A DNA stretch of 33,131 bases from a virus: IMG/VR virus record IMGVR_UViG_3300029286_000155, positions 1 to 33,131 of that record; one strand, written 5' to 3'. The notes below the pieces were generated by a model. That model was not told the origin of the DNA, made no database searches, and was given only the letters and a program-made list of their open reading frames with translations. Position numbers and translations under genes: made by a program. Below are positions 9,489-17,382 of the stretch, piece by piece; positions within the stretch are counted from its first letter, which is position 1, and each line of letters opens with the position of its first letter.

Positions 9489-11228
9489 TTATTTCTCCTT
9501 ATCCGGAGTATACTCTCCTTCCTGTTTATATGTAGAATATCTACCTGAAAAGTCTTCAGAAGCTACGTCAGTTCCGTTTTTATAAGATTGCTCATCTCCA
9601 CCACGAGTAATCTGTAAACTCTGAACCCATGTTCCTGTACCTTTTTCATCTATAGAATAAGTATCAGTATAATGTTCTATGTAGAATAACTTATTTGATA
9701 CATAAGGAACTGACTCAGAAAATTGAAGTAATATTCCTATCTTAACATCATTACTGCCCATTTTATTTAATGAACCTGAGTTAAGAAAAATTAGACGACC
9801 CCAATAATCATAAAGAATCTCATTGTATTCCTTGATAGTTGTTACCCAATCTGTTGTATCAAAATTAGCCTGAATATCACTTTTTATTTTTTTATCTGTT
9901 TTCTTTTCTTTTTGCTCAGAACCCATAGCATTAGGCGAAAGTGAGTTTATATCAGTATGCATTGGTCTAAATCCATATCTAGTTATAGAATCTCTATTTT
10001 GAATTGGATAAGGAAGATTTCCATGAGCATCGGGTTTCTGGGAAGCCATCCAACCGACGTTTGTGTTAGCCCCAAATAAGTTAGGAGCTATATTTACTAT
10101 TACATGATTATGTCTGGTATGGTCATCTTTTCCTAAATCAAAAGTAATGACATCAATTGGTTCTACTGTTATTTTCGGTTCTAAATCCACAAACTTAGTT
10201 ATATTTTCAGCTAAAATAGGATATTTTGTTTTATCAATTGCAAACGGAATTGGTCTAAAAATTAATTGCATCTTTCCATCGGCACTTAGTTCAGTAAATA
10301 ACTCATGAAACTGAGTAACTGATAGTTCTTTTAGAGAACCCCATGCCTCTCCATTTAGGAAAGCTAAAGGATTTGCAACAGATATAGTTGCTTTTGTAGG
10401 AGAAAAAACCATTAAATCTTTTATATTTCCATAATAAGAAGGATTTCCTTCTGTAGTCATTCCAGCATCTGAAATTAATCTTGAAGGAAGTAACCACTGT
10501 CTTACTTGACCACTAATACTCTTTGTAGAGTCATAATGACTTAACTCAGGTATTTTTTGAGGTGCTAAAAATAAGTTATGTAGAGTTTGTAAAAAATTGT
10601 TTAAAGTTTTACTTGCAACAACAGTCAACCAACTATTTACATTTGCTTCTTTTAAAAATGAAGCATAAAACCATCCATTAAACCAAAGTATAGTATCTTC
10701 ATATACTAAGCCATAGTCTCTTCCAGACATTTCAAAAACTGCATCAAATCCACCTTTTTCATTTATTTCAGTTTGAACAGCAATTCTTTCAATGTATCCA
10801 ATGCATCTTATTTTACTAGGAGAAGGAATATTTTCAGCAACACAAACTTTATCGTTAGCCGGATTTAAGTCATTATCTTGTGATAAATAAATCACACACC
10901 AAGTACCTGGTTTTATTAATTGTCCCCAATCTGTAACCCCATCATACTCCACACTATTAGCAACTGTAAAAGAGAAATCACCTGAAGGAGAATCTAAGGA
11001 TTTTGAATATGTTAAATTCATTATTTTACTCGAAATGTCAATAGGAGTAGAATCGCTTAATAGAGTCAATCCTTCATCTGAAGAAGAAATGTCCACATCA
11101 TCTTTTGGAGAATAAGGAGTTAAGTCTTTGTTTACACCTTGCTGTTTCCATTGATAAACTATTACTCTACATTGAGCAGAAACATTTTTAACATCATTTG
11201 TTAGGGTTGTAGATTTAGTATCAATCAT
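9489..11228 (-). CDS. Baseplate hub protein (gp27/gpD/gp44-like)
   Basis: This 579-aa protein starts with beta-rich sequence containing SKIMNLTYSKSLDSPSGDFSFTVANS (residues about 65-90) and IKPGTWCVIYLSQ. This is the typical start of phage hub proteins, where a phage operator line of 'tfs.s.d.p.gsfsitl.....w...i..gd.v.i' defines the first ring-forming barrel. The C-terminal part (FYIEHYTDTYSIDEKGTGTWVQSLQITRG) fits the last hub domain. The hub forms the ring that joins the tube to the spike. Its ATG overlaps the stop codon of the tape measure gene by one base (TAATG), so translation is probably coupled. Position just before the spike gene supports the call. I do not see peptidoglycan hydrolase motifs. 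Confidence 0.78.
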   Translation of the reverse strand: MIDTKSTTLTNDVKNVSAQCRVIVYQWKQQGVNKDLTPYSPKDDVDISSSDEGLTLLSDSTPIDISSKIMNLTYSKSLDSPSGDFSFTVANSVEYDGVTDWGQLIKPGTWCVIYLSQDNDLNPANDKVCVAENIPSPSKIRCIGYIERIAVQTEINEKGGFDAVFEMSGRDYGLVYEDTILWFNGWFYASFLKEANVNSWLTVVASKTLNNFLQTLHNLFLAPQKIPELSHYDSTKSISGQVRQWLLPSRLISDAGMTTEGNPSYYGNIKDLMVFSPTKATISVANPLAFLNGEAWGSLKELSVTQFHELFTELSADGKMQLIFRPIPFAIDKTKYPILAENITKFVDLEPKITVEPIDVITFDLGKDDHTRHNHVIVNIAPNLFGANTNVGWMASQKPDAHGNLPYPIQNRDSITRYGFRPMHTDINSLSPNAMGSEQKEKKTDKKIKSDIQANFDTTDWVTTIKEYNEILYDYWGRLIFLNSGSLNKMGSNDVKIGILLQFSESVPYVSNKLFYIEHYTDTYSIDEKGTGTWVQSLQITRGGDEQSYKNGTDVASEDFSGRYSTYKQEGEYTPDKEK

Positions 11229-13006
11229 TATTTGTTACCTGGTTTTGTATTCTTTGCCGGAGGTAGCACAACTTTTGATTTTTTATAAGCATCAGCTAGT
11301 TTTTGTGAAATAGCTCCAAATATAACCCCTAGTTGTTTTATCTCAGTATTCAATTCTTCGTAATATCCCTTTTTACCATCATCCACTTTCATAGCACCTG
11401 GCCCAGTAAGTTTTTCTGTTGTGGCAGCTAATAGATAATCAGCTTTAGTCATAGCTTTTAATCTTTTAATTTCAAGCGGAGCAGCAGATTCTCCTAAAGC
11501 TCCCAATGCACTCATTCTATTGGCTATAGCTATTTCTAATAATCCTGAAGTATTTTTCTGAATAGCACTTAAATAATCTGAAGAAGTTCTATCTCTTAAG
11601 CCTTTAGTAGCTTTCTCACCTTGAGCAGAAGTCATTTCCCCAGATGCTACTTTTGCATAAATCTCTCTACCTCTACCTATTTTGCTAATATCATCTGTTC
11701 CTAAAAGTTTAGAATAAATTTCAAGAGAAGCCGCTTCCGCTTCTGGAGTTCCTGGTCTTGCAGAAATTCCACCAGCTCCTGCATAATCAGTCATAGCGGA
11801 TACTCTACTTTTGAATGAAGAAAACATTCCCATTTTTTCCCAATTCTTTATAGTTTGAGCAGTCTGTCCAGTTCTACTTGGACCGAATAAACCAGTTTTC
11901 ATAACTTGTTGAGTTCCTAAAATAGTTCCACCACCAATCCCAGCTCTAGCAAAAGCACCTTGAATAAATGCTGCTTTATCACCAGAAGCATTACGAACAG
12001 AAGCATCAGCTCCCATCAATATATTAGATATTATTTCAGGAGAATCTTTGGTCATTGCAACCACATCAGATAATGTACTTAGTATCTGTGCATTATCAGA
12101 AAGTCCTCTAGCATTAATATTAGTTAGCATATTTGCAGCAGTCTCTAAGTATTGAGTTACTCTTCCATCTTTCAAACCAGCAGACACAGCAGATGACATC
12201 ATTTTGCTAACTGCATCATTTGCCCCTCTAGCACCGATAGTAGAAGCTAGTCCTCCTCCTAAATTAGATAGGGTTCCCCGAGACACACCATGTCCTCTTT
12301 CAAATCTTGTTCGTTGTAAAACAGAACGATTAGAAGAACCTGCTATCCCAAAAGCACTTGTTGATTTTAGTTGTTCCTCTAAAAATGCATTTATATCCAT
12401 ACCGTAGGAAGCAGCTTCAGAAGCCTGTCCACCAGTAAAACCTGGTCGAGTTATCCCTCTTCCTATTAATAAATTTCTAGTACCAATACTTTCCTGATAT
12501 TTACCTACTCCCTGAACTCCTTGATGAATAGCAAATCCGCCAACACCAAGCGCAGCAGCCACCGCAGCAGCCACAATTGGATCTAAACCAGCTAAACCAG
12601 CTAAACCAGCTAATCCTCCTCCAGAACCTCGAGAGGAAGATGAAGACGAAGAACTCATTCCACTTTGAGAGATATTAGAAAGTTCTCCCTTACTCCCATT
12701 TAATCTAACAAGTTCTTTACTTGTTTGTAAAAGCTTAGTATATTCAGCAGCATATTCCTTAGTTCCCTGTTTTGCTCTCATTAAGGACTTAGTTTGAGCA
12801 TTAATCTGGTCAGTTAATTTTTTAGCCTCTTTATTTAGTTTTTCTAATTCTTTTGTGGCTCCCTTTTTTAATAAATCATTGGTATCTTTAGAAAATAGTT
12901 GAATATTACTTTTACCCATGTCTCGTTGAATGGTTTTTTTCAAATCCATTAACGATTTTTTTACATCTGAGGTATCCGCACTAATTCTAATTTTATTCTC
13001 AGCCAC
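11228..13006 (-). CDS. Tape measure protein
   Basis: The first ~110 residues are highly charged and probably coiled coil (KKSLMDLKKTIQRD, then KELEKLNKEAKKLTDQINAQ). They are followed by a serine run (about 116-125), glycine-rich sequence, and a hydrophobic stretch (LAGLAGLAGLDPIVAAAVAAALGVGGFAI is the region, about 131-160). That layout is typical of tape measure proteins, which fill the tail tube, set tail length and insert in the host membrane. The gene is immediately downstream of the two tail-assembly chaperones and upstream of the hub, the conserved place. At 592 aa it is on the short side. At about 1.5 angstroms per residue this would suggest a tail near 90 nm. No lytic domain (transglycosylase, peptidase) is evident. 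Confidence 0.82.
   Translation of the reverse strand: MAENKIRISADTSDVKKSLMDLKKTIQRDMGKSNIQLFSKDTNDLLKKGATKELEKLNKEAKKLTDQINAQTKSLMRAKQGTKEYAAEYTKLLQTSKELVRLNGSKGELSNISQSGMSSSSSSSSRGSGGGLAGLAGLAGLDPIVAAAVAAALGVGGFAIHQGVQGVGKYQESIGTRNLLIGRGITRPGFTGGQASEAASYGMDINAFLEEQLKSTSAFGIAGSSNRSVLQRTRFERGHGVSRGTLSNLGGGLASTIGARGANDAVSKMMSSAVSAGLKDGRVTQYLETAANMLTNINARGLSDNAQILSTLSDVVAMTKDSPEIISNILMGADASVRNASGDKAAFIQGAFARAGIGGGTILGTQQVMKTGLFGPSRTGQTAQTIKNWEKMGMFSSFKSRVSAMTDYAGAGGISARPGTPEAEAASLEIYSKLLGTDDISKIGRGREIYAKVASGEMTSAQGEKATKGLRDRTSSDYLSAIQKNTSGLLEIAIANRMSALGALGESAAPLEIKRLKAMTKADYLLAATTEKLTGPGAMKVDDGKKGYYEELNTEIKQLGVIFGAISQKLADAYKKSKVVLPPAKNTKPGNK
12583..12613 (-). repeat. 9-bp tandem repeat in tape measure gene
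   Basis: Three exact copies of CTAAACCAG and a partial fourth follow one another on the plus strand. They encode LAG-LAG-LAG in the hydrophobic region of the tape measure protein. The unit is a multiple of three, so copy-number change would add or remove three residues without a frameshift. Confidence 0.85.
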
Positions 13007-13007
13007 G

Positions 13008-13397
13008 TTATTCTCCCATTACCGGTTTAAAAGATACACTCTCTTCTTGATTGTCTACTAGTTTAAGTAATTCTTTTTGATTCTCTTCAATTGCAGCATC
13101 CATCCATGCTGTAGGGTCTTCCTCTTCTGTTTCTAATTTTCCTTTCAAGGTCTTAATAAATCTTTCTCGCTCTTTTAGGTCTGTTGCGAAAAGCAAAGCA
13201 TAATATTCTACGATTATATCTTCGTTGCTGTAGTCATCCCAAATATGGTCTAACAATAGTATATTTTTTTTAAGACATAATTGAAATTTACAAAACTTAA
13301 TAAAATCATCAAATGTAATCTTTTCTTCAGGCATACATGCTGTACAGAAAGCTACATATTTGAGTTTCTTAAGAATGTCAACTTCTTTCTTTTTCAT
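13008..13397 (-). CDS. Second tail-assembly chaperone (gpT-like)
   Basis: This 129-aa helical, acidic protein sits between the first chaperone-like gene and the tape measure gene. That is where phages encode the downstream part of the G/GT chaperone pair, which coats the tape measure protein before tube assembly. The ATG at 13397 overlaps the TGA of the upstream gene (AAAATGA), in the -1 frame. The protein may be made by coupled re-initiation, by a -1 frameshift on the A run that would fuse it to the upstream product, or by both. No family motif is clear enough to stand alone. The call is from position, size and overlap. Confidence 0.6.
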   Translation of the reverse strand: MKKKEVDILKKLKYVAFCTACMPEEKITFDDFIKFCKFQLCLKKNILLLDHIWDDYSNEDIIVEYYALLFATDLKERERFIKTLKGKLETEEEDPTAWMDAAIEENQKELLKLVDNQEESVSFKPVMGE

Positions 13398-13795
13398 TTT
13401 ACAGTTTCTTCCTCTTCCGAATCATCTCCCCAACACGCTTTAACCCAAGCTGCCTCTAACTTTAATGCTTCGTTATAGATAGCTTCTACCACATTAGCAT
13501 CATCTAATTCGTAACCACTATTACTTTCTTCCCAAAATTTAGGGGATTTTGTAATCGTGAATTTTAGATAAGAAATCATATGATGAAGATTCTTAACTCC
13601 AAAATCAAGTATAGAATCTAGTCCACCATTTAAAACCGCTTCATTTTTTGCTATAGATGCGGAAGCTTTCAGATTAGGGATTGTAAAGGAAAACTCACCT
13701 TTATATTTCAAACGAGTTGTTTCGCCTGTTATGTCTATCTCGAATGATTGAGTTCGGTCAGGTAATGACTTAGCTAAGTCCTTGAAATTGCTCAT
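13394..13795 (-). CDS. Tail-assembly chaperone (gpG-like)
   Basis: This 133-aa protein has the layout of tail-assembly chaperones: a short beta start (TTRLKYKGEFSFTIPNLKASASIA), helices with GGLDSILDFGVKNLHHMISYLKFTITKSPKFW, and an acidic helical end (VVEAIYNEALKLEAAW, then EEEE). The phrase 'tkSPkfW...d..vv..iYnea...e..w' is common in such proteins. It is the first gene of a minus-strand unit that runs through chaperone 2, tape measure, hub and spike. A late-type promoter lies about 45 bp upstream, with a GGAGG ribosome site between. It overlaps the next gene by 4 bases. Confidence 0.68.
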   Translation of the reverse strand: MSNFKDLAKSLPDRTQSFEIDITGETTRLKYKGEFSFTIPNLKASASIAKNEAVLNGGLDSILDFGVKNLHHMISYLKFTITKSPKFWEESNSGYELDDANVVEAIYNEALKLEAAWVKACWGDDSEEEETVK

Positions 13796-13839
13796 AAAAA
13801 TCCTCCATCTAAAATCTTAAATCTATACAATCTAGGATA

Positions 13840-13848
13840 ATTATACCA
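13840..13848 (-). promoter_or_regulatory. Late-type -10 promoter (TGGTATAAT)
   Basis: The minus strand reads TGG TATAAT TAT upstream of the chaperone/tape-measure/hub unit. The hexamer 17 bp upstream reads TAACAA, which does not match TTGACA. It is divergent to the sigma70 promoter of island A about 100 bp away. Confidence 0.62.
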
Positions 13849-13944
13849 CATAGAGTCTATAGTTGTTATGTCCATTTACACAAATACCTGAAATCATTAA
13901 ACATTTTAAAAAGTATAATTTTTATGAAAAATGTAATTATTTTG

Positions 13945-13973
13945 TTGACATTGTAACTAAAATCTGTTACAAT
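13945..13973 (+). promoter_or_regulatory. Sigma70 promoter, island A
   Basis: TTGACA (13945-13950), 17 bp, TACAAT (13968-13973), with an extended -10 TGT just before it. The first gene starts at 14000 after an AGGAG site, so the leader is about 20 nt. Near-consensus, so strong and likely early with host RNA polymerase. Confidence 0.88.
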
Positions 13974-13999
13974 AGAAAAGTAATTAGGAGAAAAAAGAA

Positions 14000-14518
14000 A
14001 TGAAGAATTTAAAATTATTATTATTAGTAACTTTGGTTTTAATTCCTTTATCAGCATGTTTAGTTCAGTATCAAAAAGGAACTATTCAAGAAGAAACTAG
14101 ACCTTACGTAAATTCATTTTTAAACGAATGTTATACTTACGGAGTTGATTGTTCTAAAATAGGTCAAGTAACAGTTGAAATTGAAGAATTATCTGACGAC
14201 GAATTAGCTGGAGATGGAACAACCCTTGCTATTTGTACAATGTATATTACTGCTGGAATGTTTCTTCCTACAATGATAAAAACTGTTAGAATCTCTCCTG
14301 AATTTTGGTATGATGCTGACGAGGATTCACGATTATCTGTTGTATATCATGAACTTGGACATTGCGTATTAGATAGAGCACATAACGACGATATGATTGA
14401 TAATGAAACTCCAGCAAGTATAATGAATACCTTTTTAGGAGACTATCCTGCTTACTACTTTAGTCCAGAAAATAAAGATTATTATATGAGAGAACTATTT
14501 CAAGTAGAGGAGAACTAA
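14000..14518 (+). CDS. Exported lipoprotein zinc metalloprotease
   Basis: Residues 1-20 are a lipoprotein signal peptide: MKNLK, a leucine-rich core, and the lipobox LSAC with Cys20 as the lipidated residue. The residue after it is Leu, which in enteric bacteria allows outer-membrane sorting. Residues 117-128 read HELGHCVLDRAH, a zinc-binding HExxH motif with a further His at 128. A downstream SIMN (140-143) could be the methionine turn of metzincin-like enzymes. Spacing of the third His is one residue longer than classic metzincins, so the clan is not certain. The protein would sit on the envelope and cut proteins there. It is followed within one base by a small gene, and shares the island with two more exported proteases. 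Substrate unknown. Confidence 0.8.
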   Translation: MKNLKLLLLVTLVLIPLSACLVQYQKGTIQEETRPYVNSFLNECYTYGVDCSKIGQVTVEIEELSDDELAGDGTTLAICTMYITAGMFLPTMIKTVRISPEFWYDADEDSRLSVVYHELGHCVLDRAHNDDMIDNETPASIMNTFLGDYPAYYFSPENKDYYMRELFQVEEN

Positions 14519-14519
14519 G

Positions 14520-14750
14520 ATGAGTAACGACGACCAAATCAAAAAAGCATTGTTAGAAGATTTAGCAACAGAAATCGTAGAAGAAGTTTGCGTAAAGTTA
14601 GATAAAGCACACATGGGATTTTCTTACGATTATGGCATTATCAGAAGATTTGTTTTTGATTATATAGATAAAGGAATGACTGATTCACAGGAAATTATGG
14701 AAAACTTATTGATGGACCATATTGTTGAAGAATTTTGTGGAAATGCTTGA
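14520..14750 (+). CDS. Small acidic protein, function unknown
   Basis: A 76-aa, mostly helical, acidic protein (LLEDLATEIVEEVCVKLDKAH, later IMENLLMDHIVEEF). Nothing identifies a family. It starts one base after the stop of the lipoprotein metalloprotease gene and uses the AGGAG that lies within the end of that gene, so the two are co-translated. Lack of a signal peptide puts it in the cytoplasm. Confidence 0.75.
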   Translation: MSNDDQIKKALLEDLATEIVEEVCVKLDKAHMGFSYDYGIIRRFVFDYIDKGMTDSQEIMENLLMDHIVEEFCGNA

Positions 14751-14775
14751 CTTTGAATTGATTTTATGTTATGAT
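14747..14775 (+). promoter_or_regulatory. Sigma70 promoter
   Basis: TTGACT (14747-14752), 17 bp, TATGAT (14770-14775), preceded by TGT. The -35 box overlaps the last codons of the upstream gene. It drives the gene at 14799. Confidence 0.82.
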
Positions 14776-14798
14776 AAGTATATTGGAGGTTGATTAAA

Positions 14799-15020
14799 AT
14801 GAGGTACACAGTAAAAACAAGAGGTCACTTAATGGCTCAAGTTGCAACTTTAACTGATGCTGTAGAAGTAGCTATTTTTGTTTCCCGTAAAGAGGAATCA
14901 GAAACTTACATCTACGACAAATTAACTTTAGTTGCTAGAGTAATTGGAACTAATGTGAGCATCTTGGACAAAGAAAAATTCCTTAAATCAGTTAATCAAA
15001 GTGTAACGGTAAAGGAGTAA
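14799..15020 (+). CDS. Small hypothetical protein
   Basis: A 73-aa protein, MRYTVKTRGHLMAQVATLTD..., with an alpha/beta look (strand, helix, two strands) and no recognisable family. I chose ATG 14799 and not the TTG at 14790: the GGAGG ribosome site ends at 14789, so TTG would have no spacing while the ATG has 9 nt. It has its own promoter 24 bp upstream and is followed by the zinc protein gene after 3 bp. Confidence 0.75.
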   Translation: MRYTVKTRGHLMAQVATLTDAVEVAIFVSRKEESETYIYDKLTLVARVIGTNVSILDKEKFLKSVNQSVTVKE

Positions 15021-15023
15021 CTT

Positions 15024-15461
15024 ATGCTTAGAGACTGTAAAAATTGTGGAATGAGTCCTTCTTACAATACAAACAGTAGTGGGTATACTGAAGTTTCGTG
15101 TTGGAATTGTGGAACTAGAGAAACTGGATATACTTATGACGAAGCAGAAAAAAATTGGAATGATGCACATGGTTATCCTATAACTTTTACTAATAGTGGA
15201 AATACCGCACCTGTAGGAGTTAGTGGTGGAAATGGCGTAGGATGTACTTTTAATGGGTCTGGAAGCTGTGCTGGATGTAACGGATGTGATGCAATTAAAG
15301 ACACTCAATTTGAAAGCACAGACTCGAGAGGAGAAATCAAAACTTGTGCTAATTGTGGAAGAGGATGTTTTTTATTAACCACAGTATATTGCGAACCAAA
15401 AAAAGAATCTATGAAAGTTTCTGAAGTATGTAATTCATGGATTTATAAATATAAAAAATAA
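15024..15461 (+). CDS. Lar-like zinc-ribbon protein (possible anti-restriction)
   Basis: Residues 5-8 (CKNC) and 26-29 (CWNC) with the following EAEKNWNDA (40-48) match the Lar / restriction-alleviation zinc-ribbon layout, where CPxC...CxxCG is followed by 'A...WN'. Lar from the Rac prophage reduces type I restriction by promoting host methylation. Beyond residue 70 there are two further cysteine clusters (74, 82, 85, 88 and 108, 111, 115, 123, 136), so the protein is about twice the usual length and may bind more than one zinc. It is expressed with the 14799 gene (3 bp apart). An early anti-restriction role fits the position but is inference. A different zinc-ribbon function is equally possible. 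Confidence 0.6.
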   Translation: MLRDCKNCGMSPSYNTNSSGYTEVSCWNCGTRETGYTYDEAEKNWNDAHGYPITFTNSGNTAPVGVSGGNGVGCTFNGSGSCAGCNGCDAIKDTQFESTDSRGEIKTCANCGRGCFLLTTVYCEPKKESMKVSEVCNSWIYKYKK

Positions 15462-15464
15462 TAC

Positions 15465-15493
15465 TTGACATTATATGGTAATTAGAGTATAAT
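15465..15493 (+). promoter_or_regulatory. Perfect consensus sigma70 promoter
   Basis: TTGACA (15465-15470), 17 bp, TATAAT (15488-15493). Both boxes are full consensus. Drives the exported ClpP-like and trypsin-like protease genes; a GGAGG ribosome site lies at 15508-15512. Confidence 0.92.
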
Positions 15494-15517
15494 ATAAAAA
15501 GGTAAAAGGAGGAATTT

Positions 15518-16258
15518 ATGAAGATGTTTTTGGTTCTAGTAGCTCTGATGTCTACGGTAGCAATGGCTTCCAGCAAAAAAGTTGTATTGCAAGAAGGTAA
15601 GTTTTTCTCATTCAGTGAAGAAGTTACTGACTCACTTGCTCAAGATTTTACAAGATTTATGCTTACAACAGATGAAAAGGAAGTTTATGTTTATATAAGT
15701 TCGCCAGGTGGAGACGTAGTTGCTATGTCTACAATGATTGGAATTTTAAGAAATACTGACATAAAAACTATATGTATAGCTAACTTTGCAGCCTCAGCAG
15801 CATTTATGTTCTTTGAAAATTGCACAGAAAGATACATGACTTATGATGGCGTAATAATGTCACATAATGCAGCAGGTGGTTTTATGGGAGAATTTCCTCG
15901 AGTAGAGAGTCTATTTAATATGTTCAATGGAATAGTAGTTGCTCATGAAAAAGTTATAGCAGATAGATTAAAATTAGCTTATGCTGATTATAAAGCTATG
16001 ATAAATAATAATCTTTGGATGAATATCGACCAAGCAAATAAACTTAATGCTAATGATGGCGAAGTTTATGTAACATGTCCAAAAGAATTAGTTCTTGCTA
16101 CTGAAATTAAAGATGTAGCAGTATGTGGAATGTTTGGATGTGAATATCTTACAATGGAAATATCAAAATGCCCTCTAATAACAAAACCAATTAAAATTTT
16201 TGAATCAAAAGAGAAAAAAGAAATAGACACATCTATGTTTTTTACAACTGAGAAATAA
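15518..16258 (+). CDS. Exported ClpP/SppA-like serine protease
   Basis: Residues 1-17 form a short Sec signal peptide (MKMFLVLVALMSTVAMA, likely cut after AMA). The mature part has the ClpP/crotonase-type layout: VYVYISSPGGDV (57-67, oxyanion strand with GG), the serine region NFAASAAFMFF (89-99, Ser93), and VIMSHNAAGG (112-121, His116). The position expected for the catalytic Asp reads MINNN-LWMN, so I see no Asp there. The enzyme may use a dyad or be altered. ClpP itself is cytoplasmic. An exported relative is unusual in a phage. A C-terminal extension has four cysteines (187-218) that could form disulfides outside the cytoplasm. It is followed after 9 bp by a trypsin-like protease gene, in the same operon. 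Confidence 0.78.
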   Translation: MKMFLVLVALMSTVAMASSKKVVLQEGKFFSFSEEVTDSLAQDFTRFMLTTDEKEVYVYISSPGGDVVAMSTMIGILRNTDIKTICIANFAASAAFMFFENCTERYMTYDGVIMSHNAAGGFMGEFPRVESLFNMFNGIVVAHEKVIADRLKLAYADYKAMINNNLWMNIDQANKLNANDGEVYVTCPKELVLATEIKDVAVCGMFGCEYLTMEISKCPLITKPIKIFESKEKKEIDTSMFFTTEK

Positions 16259-16267
16259 GGAGATTAT

Positions 16268-17122
16268 ATGTTAAGGAAACTATTTATAATATCATTGTTT
16301 GCATGCTCGATAACCTTCTACACTCAACATGCTACAAGAAATATAACTCAAATAGAATCACAGAATCAAGAATCAGTTTTCATGGCAATCAATACAGTAG
16401 ATATGGCGAGTGGGACTGCATTTAAAGTAGAATACAATGATGTACAGTTTTACTTAACTAATGCCCATGTATGTGACACAGCTCCTTTATTAGTATTAAA
16501 GAATCCTAAACATAAAGTTGTAGTAAGTGTCGTGAGACTTGATTTCAATTTAGATTTATGCATGATGCAACTTGCTTATCCAGAAACTGATGACGAGATT
16601 CCAGCCATAAAAATAGCTAAAAATGAACTCACTGATATTCTAATATACACAATAGGATATGGAGCAAGAGAGTACATGGCACAGGACGGAGTAATTTTTT
16701 ATACTAAAAATATGGACGTAAGTTTTGATTATTATTTAGTAAGTTATTCAGATTATCTTGAATTAGCAACTAGAATTGGCAGCGTAGAGAAACTTGAAAG
16801 TGAACTTAAACTTTACTGTGAAGCTAGAGGAACAGCCTTTAAATTAGAAGTAAAAATAAACAAAAAGAAAAAAGAAGTTGAAGTTATGTGTTTAGGTAAC
16901 ATGTCTCTAACTAGAACAAATTTTAAAACATATGGTGGAGCTAGTGGTAGTCCGGTATTTAACGGCAATGGCGAACTTATTGGAGTAATCAACAGCGGAC
17001 AAGACTTCTTTCCACAAGGAACTAATGAGGTATTAAACTTTATAAAGTTACCATTCTCTGACCTTGGAAACTTTATACCACTCTCGTCAGTAATTAAATT
17101 TATAGAAACACAAACAGACTAA
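16268..17122 (+). CDS. Exported trypsin-like serine protease
   Basis: The first ~25 residues are an export signal (MLRKLFIISLFACSITFY). A weak lipobox-like LFAC at 10-13 is present, but its hydrophobic core would be very short. The catalytic triad of the trypsin/HtrA fold is visible: TNAHVC with His67, LDLCMM with Asp96, and GGASGSPVF with Ser226, followed by NGELIGVINSG. This is a complete protease, with an unusual lysine-rich insertion at about 170-212 containing two cysteines (183 and 208). No PDZ domain. It is co-transcribed with the ClpP-like protease. Expected to act in the periplasm or outside the cell. Substrate unknown. Confidence 0.85.
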   Translation: MLRKLFIISLFACSITFYTQHATRNITQIESQNQESVFMAINTVDMASGTAFKVEYNDVQFYLTNAHVCDTAPLLVLKNPKHKVVVSVVRLDFNLDLCMMQLAYPETDDEIPAIKIAKNELTDILIYTIGYGAREYMAQDGVIFYTKNMDVSFDYYLVSYSDYLELATRIGSVEKLESELKLYCEARGTAFKLEVKINKKKKEVEVMCLGNMSLTRTNFKTYGGASGSPVFNGNGELIGVINSGQDFFPQGTNEVLNFIKLPFSDLGNFIPLSSVIKFIETQTD

Positions 17123-17132
17123 GGAGGATTTT

Positions 17133-17258
17133 ATGGCCACATTTGCAGCAGTTATTGGATTATTAAGTTTCTTTTTTCTAGCGATTTTAGCAGACGCTAT
17201 TATGGTAAACAAATTACCTAAGACAAAGAAAAAAGCAGTTAAAAAAGCTAAGAAGTAA
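17133..17258 (+). CDS. 41-aa membrane microprotein
   Basis: ATG 17133 follows AAGGAGG with good spacing, 10 bp after the trypsin-like gene. The 41-aa product has one hydrophobic segment (about residues 4-24, AAVIGLLSFFFLAILADAIM) and a strongly basic tail (KTKKKAVKKAKK). This gives a single-span protein with its positive end in the cytoplasm. Small basic membrane proteins of phages include holins, lysis regulators and superinfection-exclusion proteins. Nothing here decides between them. Confidence 0.7.
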   Translation: MATFAAVIGLLSFFFLAILADAIMVNKLPKTKKKAVKKAKK

Positions 17259-17267
17259 ATCAAAAAT

Positions 17268-17341
17268 AGGTCACTAGTTCAATGGTAGAACGAAAGTCTC
17301 CAAAACTTTTGATGTGGGTTCGATTCCTACGTGACCTGCCA
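17268..17341 (+). tRNA. tRNA-Trp (CCA)
   Basis: A full cloverleaf folds by eye: acceptor AGGTCAC with GTGACCT, D-stem GTTC/GAAC, anticodon stem AAAGT/ACTTT with loop CTCCAAA (anticodon CCA), T-stem GTGGG/CCTAC with TTCGATT loop. Discriminator G and CCA end are encoded. The length is 74 nt. The anticodon reads UGG (Trp) only, so it does not imply UGA recoding, and genes here use TGA as a stop. It lies in the early island A, directly upstream of a zinc-ribbon gene. Confidence 0.93.
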
Positions 17342-17382
17342 AAAAAAGTATTTACTATGATGCAGATAAAAAAAGATACTTC

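Noticed and set aside
14790-14798. TTG start for the gene at 14799.
   Set aside because: The ribosome site ends directly at 14789, leaving no spacing. ATG 14799 fits.
17268-17341. tRNA-Trp as a sign of UGA recoding.
   Set aside because: The anticodon is CCA, which reads UGG only, and many genes here end with TGA.
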